DNA of 64,000 nt from Paratinospora sagittata. Its lineage: Eukaryota; Streptophyta; Magnoliopsida; Ranunculales; Menispermaceae. The stretch is taken from contig CM069607.1 of the NCBI GenBank assembly GCA_035771175.1, positions 10,350,501 through 10,414,500 of the forward strand, given 5' to 3'. The notes under the pieces are model-generated. The model saw nothing but the letters and a program-made list of their open reading frames with translations, searched no databases and had not been told where the DNA came from. A program made the translations under genes and the position numbers. Shown here one piece after another: positions 22,558 through 35,493 of this stretch (its first letter is position 1; the number at the start of each line of letters is the position of its first letter).

Positions 22558-25546
22558 AGAGCGAGTCGTAACCCAACCAAAAGTGTTTCGTGCTCTGCTT
22601 CTTTATTGGATGCTAGAAAAGCAAAGCGAAGAGCACAGATGTTTCTCACCTTTGGAGGAGATGAGTATTATTCTTCATGAAGGGGTTTTGAGAGCAAATG
22701 AGCCTGGCCTAGGTAAACTTTTAGCTCCTGAAAGGCCTTCTCACACTCCGGGGTCCATTCCACTGCCTTCTTCTTGATCAGCTTGAAAAACATAAGACAT
22801 CTATCTATAGACTTAGAGATGAACCCGTTCAGTGCGGCTACGAAGCCAGTGAGCTTCTGGACTTCTTTCACTGTCCGGGGTGACCTCATGTCAACCAGAG
22901 CTTGAATCTTGTCGGGGTTAGCCTCGATTCTTCTTTGATTAATAAGGAATCCCAAAAATTTACCATAGCTCACCCCAAAAGTGCATTTTGCTGGGTTGAG
23001 CTTAATGTGATATTCTTTTAGTATAATAAACACGTCTACCAGGTCGGTAGGATGAGCTATCGCCTCTACGCTTTTGACTAGCATGTCGTCAAGGTAGACT
23101 TCAATGTTTATTCAAATTTTTTTCTGCGAACATGCAATTGACAAGCCTCTAGTAAGTAGCCCCAACATTCTTCAAGCCGAAGGGCATCACCTTGTAACAA
23201 TACAGACCTTGATCTCTAATGAAGGCCATCTTTTCTTCATCTTTACGACTCAACACAATCTGGTTGTACCCTGAGTTTGCGTCCATGAAGCTCAACAGCT
23301 CATGACCTGTTTTGCGTCCACCAGTTGATCAATGCAGGGCAATGGAAAATTGTTTTTTGGGCAACTTTTGTTCAGATCAGTGAAGTCAACGCATGTTCTC
23401 CATTTTTCATTGAGTTTTTTTTACCATTACAACATTGGCCAACCAGTCTGGATAGAGCACTTTCCTGATGAAGCCTGTCGTTAGTAGTTTGTCTACCTCT
23501 TCCCATAAACCTGGAGCTTTGTCGGAACTAAGACCCATTCTTTTCTGTCGAACTGGTCTGGCCTTTGGGTTGACATTGAAATGATATACCATGAAGCTGG
23601 TCGGTTTGCCAGGTGTGTCTTCATGGAACCAAGCAAAAATATCCTTATGCTCCCGTAGGAGGCTGATCAATTGGTCGGTGAGGAAGGGGCTCATACCTGT
23701 ACCGACCTTGATAGTCCTCGTTGGATCTTCGCCGATCTACACCTCAACCCATTTATCTTGGGGTTCCAGCCCCGACACCTCTTCTCTGAAGTCGAGGTCA
23801 GGGTTGGTTGGGTGTTCCTGCAGCATTAATTGCTCCTATGTGATCCTGAGACTTTCCTCATGCCCTGTCTCTTTCTTTACTGCTGTGACATAACAGTCCT
23901 GAGATTCTTTTTGGCTGCCCGCACCACTCCGACACCTCGCTCTGCTGGGAACTTCAGAGCTAGGTGATAAATTGATACCGTAGCCCTCAGACTATTGAGA
24001 AGTGGTCTCATAATAATGGCGTTGCAGACAGTATGGCATCTTACCACCAAAAAGTTGGTCATGACCGTGACCTTGTGTTTTGAGTCACCTGCTGTCACTA
24101 GCAAGGTTATTCTTCCTTACGACATAATGTTATTCCCAGTGAAGTCGATCAGAGGGACATCCACCGGGCTCAACTGATCCTTGGTCAGTCCAAATTTCTC
24201 GAATGCTGACCAATAAAGGATATCTGTCGAGCTGCTGTTGTCGACCAGCATCCGACAGATTTTGTAGTTAGCCACGGTCATCTTGACCAATAGGGCGTCG
24301 GCGTGGGGACAGAGTATGTCTTGGGCCTCCTCTTCGGTGAAGGTAATCGTGAAATTCAATAGCTTCTGCTTCTCAAGTTGGTACCCTAGGTTCATGACTC
24401 CCAACCTGAATTCCCAGACATAAGGTCTCCACCAAATATCGTTCTGATTTCGCCTATTGGTCCTGCTTGGTCAGTTCCTGGAGTCTTTTGCCGATTGGAG
24501 TCTTTCACAAACTCCTTCAGATGACCTTTACGAATTAACGTCTCGATCTCTTACTTGAGGTCGTAGCACTGGTCGATGTCGTGACAGTGGTCTCGATGAT
24601 ACTGTCGGTATTTTTTCTTATCGCTCTACTCTGCAGGTGTTTTCATCTTTCTGGGCCATCGGATGTAGTCTCTGTTCTAAATCTCCAGGAGAACCTGCTC
24701 TCGTGAGGCAGTAATAAGCGTGTAGTTGGAGTAAACATTCTAGGGTACTTTGTTACTCTTCTGCTCTCGACAGCTAGCGCCCGATCTCTTGTTGCTTCGG
24801 TTGTCCTCCTTCAATTCATATTCATTTTTTCGCTTCTTCTATTTCTTCGAGCTTTTCAGGGATGCATCTTCCTCTTGCTTTGCATCATTCTGCTCACCAT
24901 CATTGATGTACTTCTCTGCTCAGTCCAAGATTTTTTCGTAGGTTAGGGCTTTCGTTTTTCCAAGGGAATAGTAAAACTTTACGGGCCTTAATCCTGCAAG
25001 GGAAGTGGTTATCGTCGTCTTGTCATCACAGTCGTCTACCTCGACTCGTACATCATCGAAACGATCGAGGTATTCTTTTAGAGTTTTACCTTTCTTTTGC
25101 CTGATAGCAAGCAAGTTGTTTACAGGTTTCTCCCTCTCATTTTTTCTAGCAAAATGATTCATGAACTTGTGAACTAAGTGCCCAAAAGAACATATAGAAT
25201 TGATTCTAAACTTTCGGTACCACTTCCGAGCTGGTCCGCCAAGGGTGATCTGGAATTGCACATGGTGGTGTTATCATAGCCCTTGAATTCCATTCAGGAC
25301 TTGTAGTTGTCGATGTGCTCTCTCGAGTCCACCTTCCCTTTGTACGTCATGACTTTTGCGGTCTTGGCGTTCTTTCGTAGAGGTGTTTAGAGTATATCTT
25401 CGATGACAGGATAAGGGAGTTATTTATACTCATGGTAGTGCCGAGGTGCAAATCTAGTAGTCTCGGGACGCTCTGATCCGTACGGCTTTCATGACAACGA
25501 CCTAACAGGGCTAGGATTTCCTGTCGCAGCTCTTTTTGACGATACC
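22558..25546 (-). pseudogene. gag (C-terminal), protease and reverse transcriptase of T
   Basis: Read on the minus strand. Gag at 25261-24920 (ARKWYRKFRINSICSF, NNLLAIRQKKGKTLKEY, SLAGLRPVKFY). Protease-like block at 24404-24117 with MLVDNSSSTDILYW, where Tat elements typically have a VDNGSSADIL-type motif. Reverse transcriptase from 23694: FNVNPKARPVRQKR, KLLTTGFIRKVLYPDWLANV, then MDANSGYNQI, VMPFGLKNVGATY and the catalytic VYLDDMLVKS at about 23085, then FGVSYGKFLGFLINQRRIEA down to 22668. A short RNase H piece (SNKEAEHETLLVGLRLA, about 22560-22620) follows after a deletion. Many stops and frameshifts; non-functional. Confidence 0.85.
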
Positions 25547-25548
25547 GA

Positions 25549-27027
25549 CCTGTATTTCACAAAAAAAAAATTTACTATTTGGGCAACGCCAGAACGTTCA
25601 GGCGCATGCCAGAACGTTCAGGTGCATGCCAGAACGTTTAGGCACATGACAGAACATTCAGGCGCATGCCAGAACGTTCAGGCGCAATGCATGCCAGAAC
25701 GTTCAAGCGCAATGCATGCCTGAACTTTCAGGCGCATGACAGAACGTTCAGGCGCAAAAAATCTCTATATAAGGAACCCTCCTCATTTCTCATTCCTCAC
25801 ACCAAATCACCTTCTCTTGTGATTTTCTTCTCCTTTCCACGCATTCTAAGTTTTTAGTTTTTGAGACTCTCTGTTTGAGACTCTCGGTACGGTGCAACAA
25901 AGTTCTGTCTGGAGGAAAGCGCCAGATCTGAAAGCGGTGCAACGAAGTTCTGTCCGGAGGAAAGCGTCAGATCTGAAAGAAGAAGTTTTTATCTAAAAGT
26001 GGGGAACGAAACATAGGTTTGCGTGTTTCATAACTTTTATTAAAGTTTACATTCAATTATTATTATGTTTACTGTTCATTTACACTGCATTATTTCATAT
26101 ATTATTTATACTGCTGCACTTATGCCTGTATATTTAGAATTCATGTATCACACTGTTATAATGCCAGATTTGTGGTCAATCTGACTCAACTAGACCCGTC
26201 TTGTCCTTAGTAACTTTAAATAGTGAACGGGAGGCAGCGGGCTACTCTAGGCGATTGGTATTTAAGCAGACCTTGTGTCTCATCTCTCAATTGGGGACTG
26301 ATCTAGTTGGTCTTATTGAAAGCTATCAGCTTATACAGTAATACTGAATGTCCTAATCTTACACGTCGTGATACCGACCCTAATAAGGATCACCAGACGT
26401 TGCCAAAGTCAGTCTAAATGTCAAGAAAAGATTAGACCAGTTCATGCATTGGCATCATACATATCACCACCTAGGGACGTATATGGTTTATGACTCATAG
26501 AATAGTTAGGAGCATTGCTCGCTATTCATTACATTTCTCTGGAGAGGGACGTACATGAGAACCCGGCTACGCCTGGGGAGGGACATTAGTACGTGAATCT
26601 AGAGCATCGTTCCTGTACGTGAATTCAGGCGATGTACGTTCATCAAACTATTACGAGACGGTGTCATGCATACATACATATTGATTGATTATGATGCTCA
26701 CATGTGTATTTAAGATATTTGATATTGAAGTATGCTTTATTAATTGTTATACTCATGCACTATTTACCCACTGAGCGCGTTAAGCTCACTCCATTATTAT
26801 CCAATCTTTCACAGGAAATTAGGGTGGACTGGGTGCAGGTTATGGGGCCCACATTTTGTACCCTTTGTATGATTCATTGAGGATTTTGGGAGTATGTTCC
26901 CTTGACCATTTTATGTACAAAAGTATTCTGAATTAAATGAAATCAGATTTGTACTGTGTGTACTGTATTTCCGCTGCGCACTCTGTTGTTACCATTGTAA
27001 TTGTTCCAAATGCGCGCCCTGTCGAAG
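25549..27027 (+). repeat. 5' LTR of A3, 3' end and primer site deleted
   Basis: Pairs with 33403-35079. It ends abruptly at AAATGCGCGCCCTGTCG. The last ~50 bp (through GGGGTGTGACA), the primer-binding site, the AT-rich leader and the first two thirds of ORF1 are gone, and ORF1 follows directly. It has 8 minisatellite units against 14 in the partner LTR. Confidence 0.85.
25588..25757 (+). repeat. U3 minisatellite, A3 5' LTR (8 units)
   Basis: Units of about 18-26 bp of the form GCCAGAACGTTCAGGCGCAT, with variants such as GAACATTC and GAACTTTC. The array ends 8 bp before the TATA box CTATATAAGG at 25765. Confidence 0.9.
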
Positions 27028-27704
27028 CAATATGCCCGACCAAGAAGGCCCAAATAATGATCCAATTCAAAATCCTACATCAGACCCAGCCCCGAATAGT
27101 GATTCAACCGATCGACCACTCCCTGACGAAGAGTTATATGCCACACTAAATCAACCTACACAAAGTCATGATAGACAAGGTACGCCAGCAAATCCACCAA
27201 CTTGGAACGTGCCCACACCAAAGACTTCCAACTCCTACGGTACAGTATCAGCCAGTTCCACAAGTTGTTGTGAACCAACCACAACAATATTGGACGCCAC
27301 CAAATCTCGGAGGACAAAACATCCCAATAAGCCCATTGTTTCAAACTTTTTCACCTCAAACAAATCCAAATATCCAAGGGGTTCCAGTTAGGGGATCCCC
27401 GCACAATCAAAACAACTACCTTCCACCTATGAACCAATACTTTCTCCCAATGTCTATGGCCTACCCTTCACCTACAGGACAAACGACCCATCAACCACCA
27501 ATGGGACAACCGACTAACCTACTTGAACTGTTAGATGAAATGGCATCCACTATTGCTGAACTGAGAGAGAGCCACAATAATATATTAACCCGCTTGCAAA
27601 ACTCCGACGTAGAGCGTGCAAACTCTCAACCTTTTGTTAGTAGTCGGTCTGTACGTAGCAGTAGATCTCGAAGTAGCAGTAGTAGGCAAGAAAGTCACAA
27701 TTAA
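27028..27704 (+). pseudogene. ORF1 remnant of A3 (C-terminal third)
   Basis: Frames MPDQEGPNNDPIQNP and then, after a frameshift near 27215, QQYWTPPNLGGQNIPISPLF, PPMGQPTNLLELLDEMAS and SSRSRSSSSRQESHN match the C-terminal part of ORF1 in A2. The region is Pro/Gln/Asn-rich with a basic Ser/Arg tail. The N-terminal domain is deleted together with the leader. Confidence 0.75.
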
Positions 27705-28494
27705 TTACTGGCATTGTAAACTTTTCTTTGATATATATATGAATGAAGTTGTTTTGTTTAAAGACTATCTTTGGTGGGCCGACTTACAACCATTCTTTCT
27801 TTTGTATCACTAACTTTGGAGTGGTATAGGACACAACAAAATTGGAGGATACTAAATAAAATGTGGAAGTAAAAAAACCTATGACCTTGTGTGAAAAGAA
27901 ACATTTGGAGAAAGTTGTATTACTAATGTTATCACTAAGTTTACACGGTATGGGACGAGTAAATTTGGACGATACTATTAGTGAACTTCTATTCAGCCAA
28001 TGTTTTTAGAGACCGTGTTCATACAACTTAACTTGGTTGACACCCTTATTACTAAATTCATGTGGTATGGGACACATGAACTTGGATAATAATCGAAAAG
28101 ACTAAGAGTAAGCGTCTGAATACATAAGATTACGATAGAACGTTAGATCAGGATATTTACCGTGGCAAATCTTAGAATTCTTATGACTCGTATGGATTTT
28201 CAATGCAATATATATATATATATATATATGTTCACAAACACCAGAACCAAATCATTTTAAATACTTGCAAAGTTTTCTACTTATTATATAAACATTCTAA
28301 CCTTATTTTTTTTACACCATGGCCAAACATTCGAGATATATAAGATTCTTTGATTCCTCAACAAAAACCTTACACCATACTTAGAAAAATAGGTGATTTT
28401 AAAGTACTCTCAAAATTGTTGCTGAGCATACTATAACATTATACTTGGCTACAGTTCCTAACTCTTAGTTTTATTTCTCCTTGCCAGTGAGAAA
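27705..28494 (+). other. ORF1-gag spacer of A3
   Basis: No gene. It aligns by eye with the spacers of A1 and A2. It contains a microsatellite of TA (about 28208-28230) and ends with TTTTATTTCTCCTTGCCAG (AG at 28486-28487), a good 3' splice-site look-alike 7 bases before the gag ATG. Confidence 0.6.
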
Positions 28495-31400
28495 ATGCAA
28501 ACCAAAAAAAGAGGACGGCCACGTAGTGTTCGTCCAGCAGTGGAGGCACCTCCTGAGATTCAGGAACTGATGCCTCTGACAACAGCACAGGCCACATCCA
28601 ACACCCTTTGTCATGCCTTCGAGCATGGAAACCTTCTTCGCTGGGTTTATTGAAGCAATAAAAGTCACTGTTCACACGGCCGTTCGTGAGACCGCGACCA
28701 GTCAGGTTACCACGGTTCAAGCACTTGTAAAGCTTGGATCGGAAGCTCAAACCGATCGGATTACTAAATACAAGCGGCTACAACCTCTTACTTTCGCTAG
28801 CACCATTGAGGCTGATGAGGTGCAAAAGTGGCTGGATGAGTCAAAGAAGGCTCTTGATGCAATGGGAGTCGATGAGACTCGCAAAATTACACTAGCAACC
28901 TACCAACTTGATGGTGCTGCAAACACATGGTGGATCACAGAGAAAGAAGACCCAAGGGTCAACATCGCAGATATGACTTGGCAACAGTTTGAGTCAATGT
29001 TTATTGATGAGTATTTTCCCAGCGCGGTGACAAAGCAGAAGCGCCAGGAATTTGCTAAGTTATATCAGGGCACCATGACCGTCAGCGAATATGCTGGAAA
29101 ATTTAAAGAATTATTAGTCTACTCTCTCTCCACCATCTCAACGGAGTGAGATAAGACTGAGAAATTTTATAATGGTCTTCGACATGACATTCGACACGCC
29201 TTGTCGATCTTGGATCTCAAGATTTAAAAGGAGGTTGTTGACAGGGCCATGAGCTCTGAACAGAAGACTATCTTACGAGAACAGCGAATGAATAAGGGCA
29301 AACGACCTACAACATTTTCCTCACAAGGCTTGCAATAGGGCAACAAGAAGAAGTCCTACTACAATCCAAACCCAACCCTCCTAGCTCCGGTTTCGCAGAA
29401 TGAGGCCACAACACCTGTGGTTGAACCTTCTAACCCTTACCATCAGGGTTTTCGAAATCATGGCCGTGGAGGTGGTTATAGAAGAGGTGGCCGTAGAAAT
29501 GGCAATGGCAGAGGTGGTGGTCGACACCACAATCAGCTAGGCCAGCAGAATAATCAGAATGGCCAACAAAACAATCAGCAGTACAGGCCGACTTGTTTTA
29601 ACTGCGGCCAGAAGGGCCATGTAAGATATGCCTGTCCGCACCTTCAACAACTTATTCCCGTTGTTCCGCTCCAACAAGCACCACCTGCTGCTAATGCCCA
29701 CCCTTGACAGAACCAGGGTCAACGGAATCAGGGCCGAGCATTTGCTATCGCTCAACATCCCCTACCCGATAACAATGTAGTCGAAGGTACCTTTCCTTTG
29801 TTCAATACAATGGTGCATGTTTTATTTGATTCAGGTGCTACACATTCTTTTATATCGTCGGCATTGGTAAGACATTTAGGCCTGCATCCTGAACCCACAA
29901 CCATCACACTCCATGTCACATCACCGTTCATATCTTGTACTGACGTGAATTTGCAGTGTTCTCGATGTGAGCTTCGAATGTCAGAACATATAATATATGC
30001 CGATCTTTTTGTGATGGATTTTGAAGACTTCGACATCATCCTTGGCATGGACTGGTTAACACTACTGAATGCAAAGATCGAATGTATGAAGAAGCAAGTT
30101 CAGTTAACCTTGCCTACAGGAGACTTGGTCAAGCTTCAGGGAACAAGGCAATGGATACACAAATCAACAGTTGCCCTTCTCAAGGCACAACTTCGAGCTC
30201 TATCCCTTGGCAATGAAAACAATTCACCCGCACTATACCCTCTCGAAGTACATGATGTTCCAGTCATATCTGAATTCCCAATAGTTTTTCTTAATGACCT
30301 TCATGGTCTACCTCCAGTTAGGGAATTCGATTTTGAGATCAACCTCATACTTGGGACAGGGCCTATCTCAATTCTACCATACAGAATGTCAAATGTCGAA
30401 CTGGTCGAATTAGACAAACAACTTAAGGAATTAGAGAGTAATGGCTTCATCCGAAAGAGTTCATCACCTTGGGGTGCTCCAGTTCTGTTTGTTCGCAAAA
30501 AGGATGGTTCGTTACGACTTTGCATCGATTATCGCAAGTTGAATAACGTCACCATTAAGAACAGATATCCGTTGCCCAGGATCGATGACTTGTTCGACCA
30601 ACTTAGAGATGCCAAATACTTCTCTAAGATTGATTTACTGTCCGGTTATCACCAACTTCGGATCCGAGAGTCGGACATCACCAAGTCGGCATTCAGAACT
30701 TGGTACGGTCATTACGAGTTCTTAGTTATGCCATTCGGTCTAACAAATGCACCTGCTGCATTCATGGATTTGATGAATAGCATATTCAGGTTATACTTAG
30801 ACCAATTTGTGGTGGCTTTTGTGGACGACATCTTGATATATTCCTCAACCGAGGAAGACCATAAAATACATTTGAAGATAGTCTTCCAGACCTTGAGAAG
30901 CCACCAACTGTATGCAAAGTTGAGTAAGTGCAAATTTTGGGCAAAGAGAGTTCAATTCTTAGGCCATGTGGTTTCAGGCAATGACATTGAGGTAGATCCT
31001 TCTAAGGTTGAAGCAGTTTTAAACTGGAAGCAGCCTACCACTGTTACTCAGATTAGGAGTTTTCTTGGTTTGGCTGGCTATTACAGACGCTTCATCAAGG
31101 ACTTCTCAAAGATTGCTGAACCTATGACCAAGCTCACTCGAAAAGACGTGCAATTTATCTGGAATCCCGCCTGTGAAGCATCATTTCATGAAATGAAAAA
31201 ATGCCTCACGACAGCACCTGTACTTATCACTCCAAGAAATGCAATTGGATTTTCATTATACACCGACGCCTCTCTCCAAGGCTTAGGTGTCGTGCTAATA
31301 CAAGAAGGCTAAGTGGTTGCATATGCATCCAGACAACTGAAAATTCATGAAGGTAATTACCCAACGCATGACTTGGAACTTGCAGCTGTCGTATTTGCAC

Positions 31401-33166
31401 TGAAGTTATGGCGTCATTACCTATACGGTGAACGGTTTGAGGTCTTCTCGGATCACAAGAGTCTTAAGTACATATACACTCAGAGAGACCTAAACCTCCG
31501 CCAAAGACGATGGTTGAAATTCTTGAAAGATTATGACTTTCAACTCCAGTATCATCCCGGAAAGGCTAATGTTGTGGCCGATGCCCTGCGTAGAAAATCT
31601 TATGTTGCTTGCACTCTTAACTACGAAAATGGGGAAATTGGCTACAGAGTTGGAGAACTTTAACCTACAGCTGAACGTAGAAGGACTAACACCACGACTC
31701 TCTCAATTATCAGTCAACTCTGAGCTCGTTCGAAAGATTTCAGCCGCTCAAGCCAATGACCCTATGTTAATGGAGAAACGAGACCTTCTACTCAGCGGCC
31801 AGGACCTTCCTCATTGGTCAGTCTCTGGAGACGGAACCGTTTTCTATAAAAAACGTCTCTGCCTACCGAACGATCTTGAGGTTCGTAAAGAAGTGCTTAC
31901 TGAGATGTACTGTCCGAGGTACGCTATGCATCCTGGGGTGACAAGATGTACAAGGATGTCAAGCAACAATTCTGGTTTTCTAGAATGAAGAAGACCATTA
32001 CAGATTTTGTCGCTCGATGTCTCGTTTGCCAAAAAGTCAAGGCCGAACGAAGACTTCCCTCTGGACTTCTCCATCCGTTACCTATTGGAGAATGGAAATG
32101 GGAGAACATCGCAATGGATTTTGTCACGTCCTTGCCTCGCAACAATAAAGGGCAAGATGCTATATGGGTTATCATTGACAGACTTACAAAGTCTGCACAC
32201 TTCTTGCTAATAAAGTTCACGGATAATCCCGCCAAACTTGCAGAACTATATGAAAGAGAGATCGTACACCTTCATGGCATACCACTCACGATCGTCTCTG
32301 ATCGAGACCCTCGATTCACATCAAACTTTTGGAAAAGCTTCCAAAGTAGAATGGGTTCTAAGATCACTATGAGCACAACCTTCCACCCTCAGACTGATGG
32401 GCAGTCAGAGCGGCTTATCCAAATCTTAGAAGACATGTTACGATGCTGCATTTTGGACTTTAATGACGGATGGGCAAAGTATTTGCATCTAGCTGAGTTT
32501 GCATACAACAACAGCTACCAAACTAGTATCGGCATGGCACCATACGAGGCTCTCTATGGTCGTCCTTGCAGATCTCCGGTATGCTGGTTAGATATGGCAG
32601 ATCGACCGTAGTTAGGCCCTGAACTAGTTCAAGAGACTTCTGAGAAGATCACACTAGTAAAGGAACGACTTCGTGTTGCACAAAGTCGACAGAAGAGCTA
32701 TGCTGACAAGCGGAGACAACCTCTAGAATTTGATAAGGGGGACTTTGTTTTTCTGAAAGTCCAGCCCACAAGAGGTGTCAAACACTTTGGGATCAAAGGC
32801 AAGCTCTCCCCGCTATATATCGGTCCATTTCAGTTCATTGAACGTATTGGCAAACTTGCTTATCGTCTGTCCCTTCCATCGTCCATGCCTAAGGTTCATG
32901 ACGTTTTTCACGTATCTATGCTTCGCAAGTATCGTCCTGATCCTTCGCATATGATCCATTTAGTCGAGGTTGGGGTTGAGGAAGGAAATAAGTATCAAGA
33001 GAGAGCGATACATATTTTAGATAGAAAAACTCAAGAACTACGGCGACGTAGCATACCATTTGTGAAAGTGCTCTGGGATCACCACGGCATAGAGGAAGCA
33101 ACATGGGAACTAGAAGCAACAATTAAACAGAAATACCCTGAATTGTTTTCTAGTACCAACCGATGA
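28495..33166 (+). pseudogene. gag-pol of A3, most complete Family A copy
   Basis: A single gag-pol frame broken by stops (29149, about 29226, 29338, 29705, 31312) and frameshifts (near 28590, 31655, 31945). Gag: ANTWWITEKEDPRVN, WQQFESMFIDEYFP, zinc knuckle CFNCGQKGHVRYAC. Protease: [13 protein letters not shown]. Reverse transcriptase: [38 protein letters not shown]. RNase [15 protein letters not shown]. Integrase: CLVCQKVKAE of the zinc finger, catalytic region with MDFVTSLP, VSDRDPRFTSNFW and DGQSERLIQILEDML (D, D, E). The first zinc-finger His appears to be Tyr (EMYCPRYAMHPG against EAHRSHYAIHPG in C). The C-terminus GIKGKLSPLYIGPF, HVSMLRKYRPD and the chromodomain-type VLWDHHGIEEATWELEA places it with chromoviruses, probably Tekay/Del-like. 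Not functional as it stands. Confidence 0.9.
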
Positions 33167-33260
33167 TGTGATACATTGTATTATTTTCACTTATCAATCA
33201 CAGGATGAAACATTGTTTACACCTATCTTGATACATTGTTTCACTTCACTAACTACGCAG

Positions 33261-33368
33261 ATGTCTGAAAATAATATCAATGGATATAGTGATGCACACA
33301 TACAGTGGCCTCCTTAGCAACCTGTGGCTACTTCTCAAGCAGATAACCCTCATCACTACTTGACTTGA
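33261..33368 (+). pseudogene. ORF3 remnant of A3
   Basis: Reads MSENNINGYSDAHIQWPP, a stop, then QPVATSQADNPHHYLT and a stop. Both ends match ORF3 of A1 (4145-4657) while about 135 codons in between are gone. The AG of a splice-acceptor-like CACTAACTACGCAG directly precedes the ATG. Confidence 0.65.
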
Positions 33369-33379
33369 TTTCGAGGGCG

Positions 33380-33402
33380 AAATCCCTTTAAGGGGGGTAG
33401 AG
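33380..33402 (+). other. polypurine tract of A3
   Basis: AAATCCCTTTAAGGGGGGTAGAG immediately before the LTR start TGTAATACC at 33403. Confidence 0.75.
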
Positions 33403-35079
33403 TGTAATACCCTGTATTTCACAAAAAAATAAAGAAAAAAAAATTACTATTCGGGCAACGCCAGAACGTTCAGGCGCAATGCATGCCAGAACGTTCAGGC
33501 GCATGACAGAACGTTTAGGCACATGCCAGAACGTTCAGGCGCAATGCATGCCAGAACGTTCAGGCATATGCCATAACGTTCAGGCGCAATGCATGCCCGA
33601 ATGCTCAGGCGCATGACAAAACGTTCAGGTGCATGCCAGAACGTTCAGGCGCATGACAGAACGTTCAGGCGCATGCCAGAACCTTCAGGCGCATGCCAGA
33701 ACCTTCAGGCGCATGCCAGAACCTTCAGGCGCATGCCAGAACGTTCAGGCGCAAAAAATCTCTATATAAGGAACCCTCCTCATTTCTCATTCCTCACACC
33801 AAATCATCTTCTCTTGTGATTTTCTTCTCCTTTCCACGCATTCTAAGTTTTTAGGTTTTGAGACTCTCTGTCCGAGACTCTCGGTACGGTGCAACAAAGT
33901 TCTGTCCGGAGGAAAGCACCAGATCTGAAAGGGGTGAAACGAAGTTCTGTCCGGAGGAAAGTGTCAGATCTGAAAGAAGAATTTTTTATCTAAAGGTTGG
34001 GAACGAAACATAGGTTTGCGTGTTTCATAACTTTTATTAAAGTTTACATTCAATTATTATTATGTCTACTGTTCATTTACACTGTATTATGTCATACACT
34101 ATTTATACTGCTGCACTTATGCCTGTATATTTGGAATTCATGTATCACACTGTTATAATGCCAGATTTGTGGTCAATCTAACTCAACTAGACTCGGTCTT
34201 GTCCTCAGTAACTTTAAATAGTGAACGGGAGGCAGCGGGCTGCTCTAGGCGATTGGTATTTAAGCAGACCTTGTGTCTCACCTCTCAGCTGGGGACTGAT
34301 CTAGTTGGTCTTATTGAAAGCTATCAGTTTATACAGTAATACTGAATGTCCTAATCTTATACGTTGTGATACCGACCCTAATAAGGATCACCAGACGTTG
34401 CCAAAGTCAGTCTAAATGTCAAGAAAAGATTAAACCAGTAGACTAGACCAGTTCATGCATTGGCATCATACATATCACCACCTAAGGACGTATATGGTTT
34501 ATGACTCATAGAATAGTTAGGAGCGTTGCTCGCTATTCATTACATTTCTCTGGAGAGGGACGTACATGAAAACCTGGCTACGCCTGGGGAGGGACATCAG
34601 TACGTAAATCTAGAGCATCGTTCCTTTACGTGAATTTAGGCGATGTACGTTCATCAAACCATTACGAGACGGTGTCATGCATACATACATATTGATTGAT
34701 TATGATGCTCACATGTGTATTTAAGATATTTGATATTGAAGTATGCTTTATTAATTGTTATACTCATGCACTATTTACCCACTGAGCGCGTTAAGCTCAC
34801 TCCATAATTATCCAATCTTTCACAGGAAATTAGGGTGGACTGGGTGCAGGTTATGGGGCGCACATTTTGTACCCTTTGTATGATTCATTGAGGATTTTGG
34901 GAGTATGTTCCCTTGACCATTTTATGTACAAAAGTATTCTGAATTAAATGAAATCAGATTTGTATTGTGTGTACTGTATTTCCGCTGCGCACTCTGTTGT
35001 TACCATTGTAATTGTTCCAAATGCGCGCCCCGTCCGAGAGTGTACCACAGGTTTAGGCGCGTCCGGGCGGGGTGTGACA
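33403..35079 (+). repeat. 3' LTR of A3 (1,677 bp)
   Basis: Intact ends TGTAATACCCTGTATTTCAC and GGGCGGGGTGTGACA. It carries 14 minisatellite units (about 33459-33752), a TATA box TCTATATAAG at 33761-33770, and the ACCCACTGAGCGCGTTAAGC block near 34777. Confidence 0.9.
33459..33752 (+). repeat. U3 minisatellite, A3 3' LTR (14 units)
   Basis: Same unit family as 25588-25757 but six units longer, including three consecutive units with GAACCTTC in place of GAACGTTC. The two LTRs of one element thus differ in unit number. Confidence 0.9.
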
Positions 35080-35473
35080 GATCTCGAGTTCTTCGAAAGA
35101 GCCGACCTGATCTGGGAGAACACCGAGCTGTGACTTTTCTTGGCGTCTAACGAGTGATGCAAGTCTTTAGTAGATAAAGACTTACAATTTGAGTTCAGAG
35201 GTTGTTTCCCCGATACTGACCTCTTCCTTGAGGTTACACTTCAGCACTTACTCTCTTCCCTCTTCTGAGGTCGAAGGCTAGGTGGTGGTAGGTGACTATG
35301 AAGCGGCCGAACGGGGAGTACCTCTCTTAACACCTGTTGCTGCTCCAAGACATTTCGAGTGGTCTTCCCCTTTGTTTTTGGGGTTCCACAAGTGTGGCTA
35401 CGGGCTGCACCTAAATTGGTATTTCTGCCTGCTGGCTCATGGCGGCTAAGTTGTTTCTGACTTGCAATGTCAA
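35080..35473 (-). pseudogene. gag N-terminal region and leader of T
   Basis: On the minus strand, after the primer-binding site, frames include VRNNLAAMSQQAEIPI and EMSWSSNRC, then sequence that continues across the A3 insertion into the T gag at 25546 and below. It is interrupted by stops. I cannot fix the gag start. Confidence 0.5.
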
Positions 35474-35491
35474 TCCCCACAGATGGCTACA
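35474..35491 (-). other. primer-binding site of T
   Basis: The minus strand reads TGTAGCCATCTGTGGGGA two bases after the LTR. Many plant gypsy elements of this type have TGGCGCCGTCTGTGGGGA here; this copy has four changes, several of the CpG-decay type. Confidence 0.65.
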
Positions 35492-35493
35492 AA

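Larger units (their letters stand above)
25549..35079 (+). mobile_element. Family A element A3, nested in T gag
   Basis: 5' LTR 25549-27027 (both ends damaged), ORF1 remnant 27028-27704, gag-pol 28495-33166, ORF3 remnant 33261-33368, polypurine tract and 3' LTR 33403-35079. T resumes at 35080. The flanks GACCT (25547-25551) and GATCT (35080-35084) look like a five-base target duplication with one change, and removing A3 rejoins the T gag frame (RTRDRYRQKEL). The first ~10 bases of the 5' LTR are missing. Confidence 0.85.
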
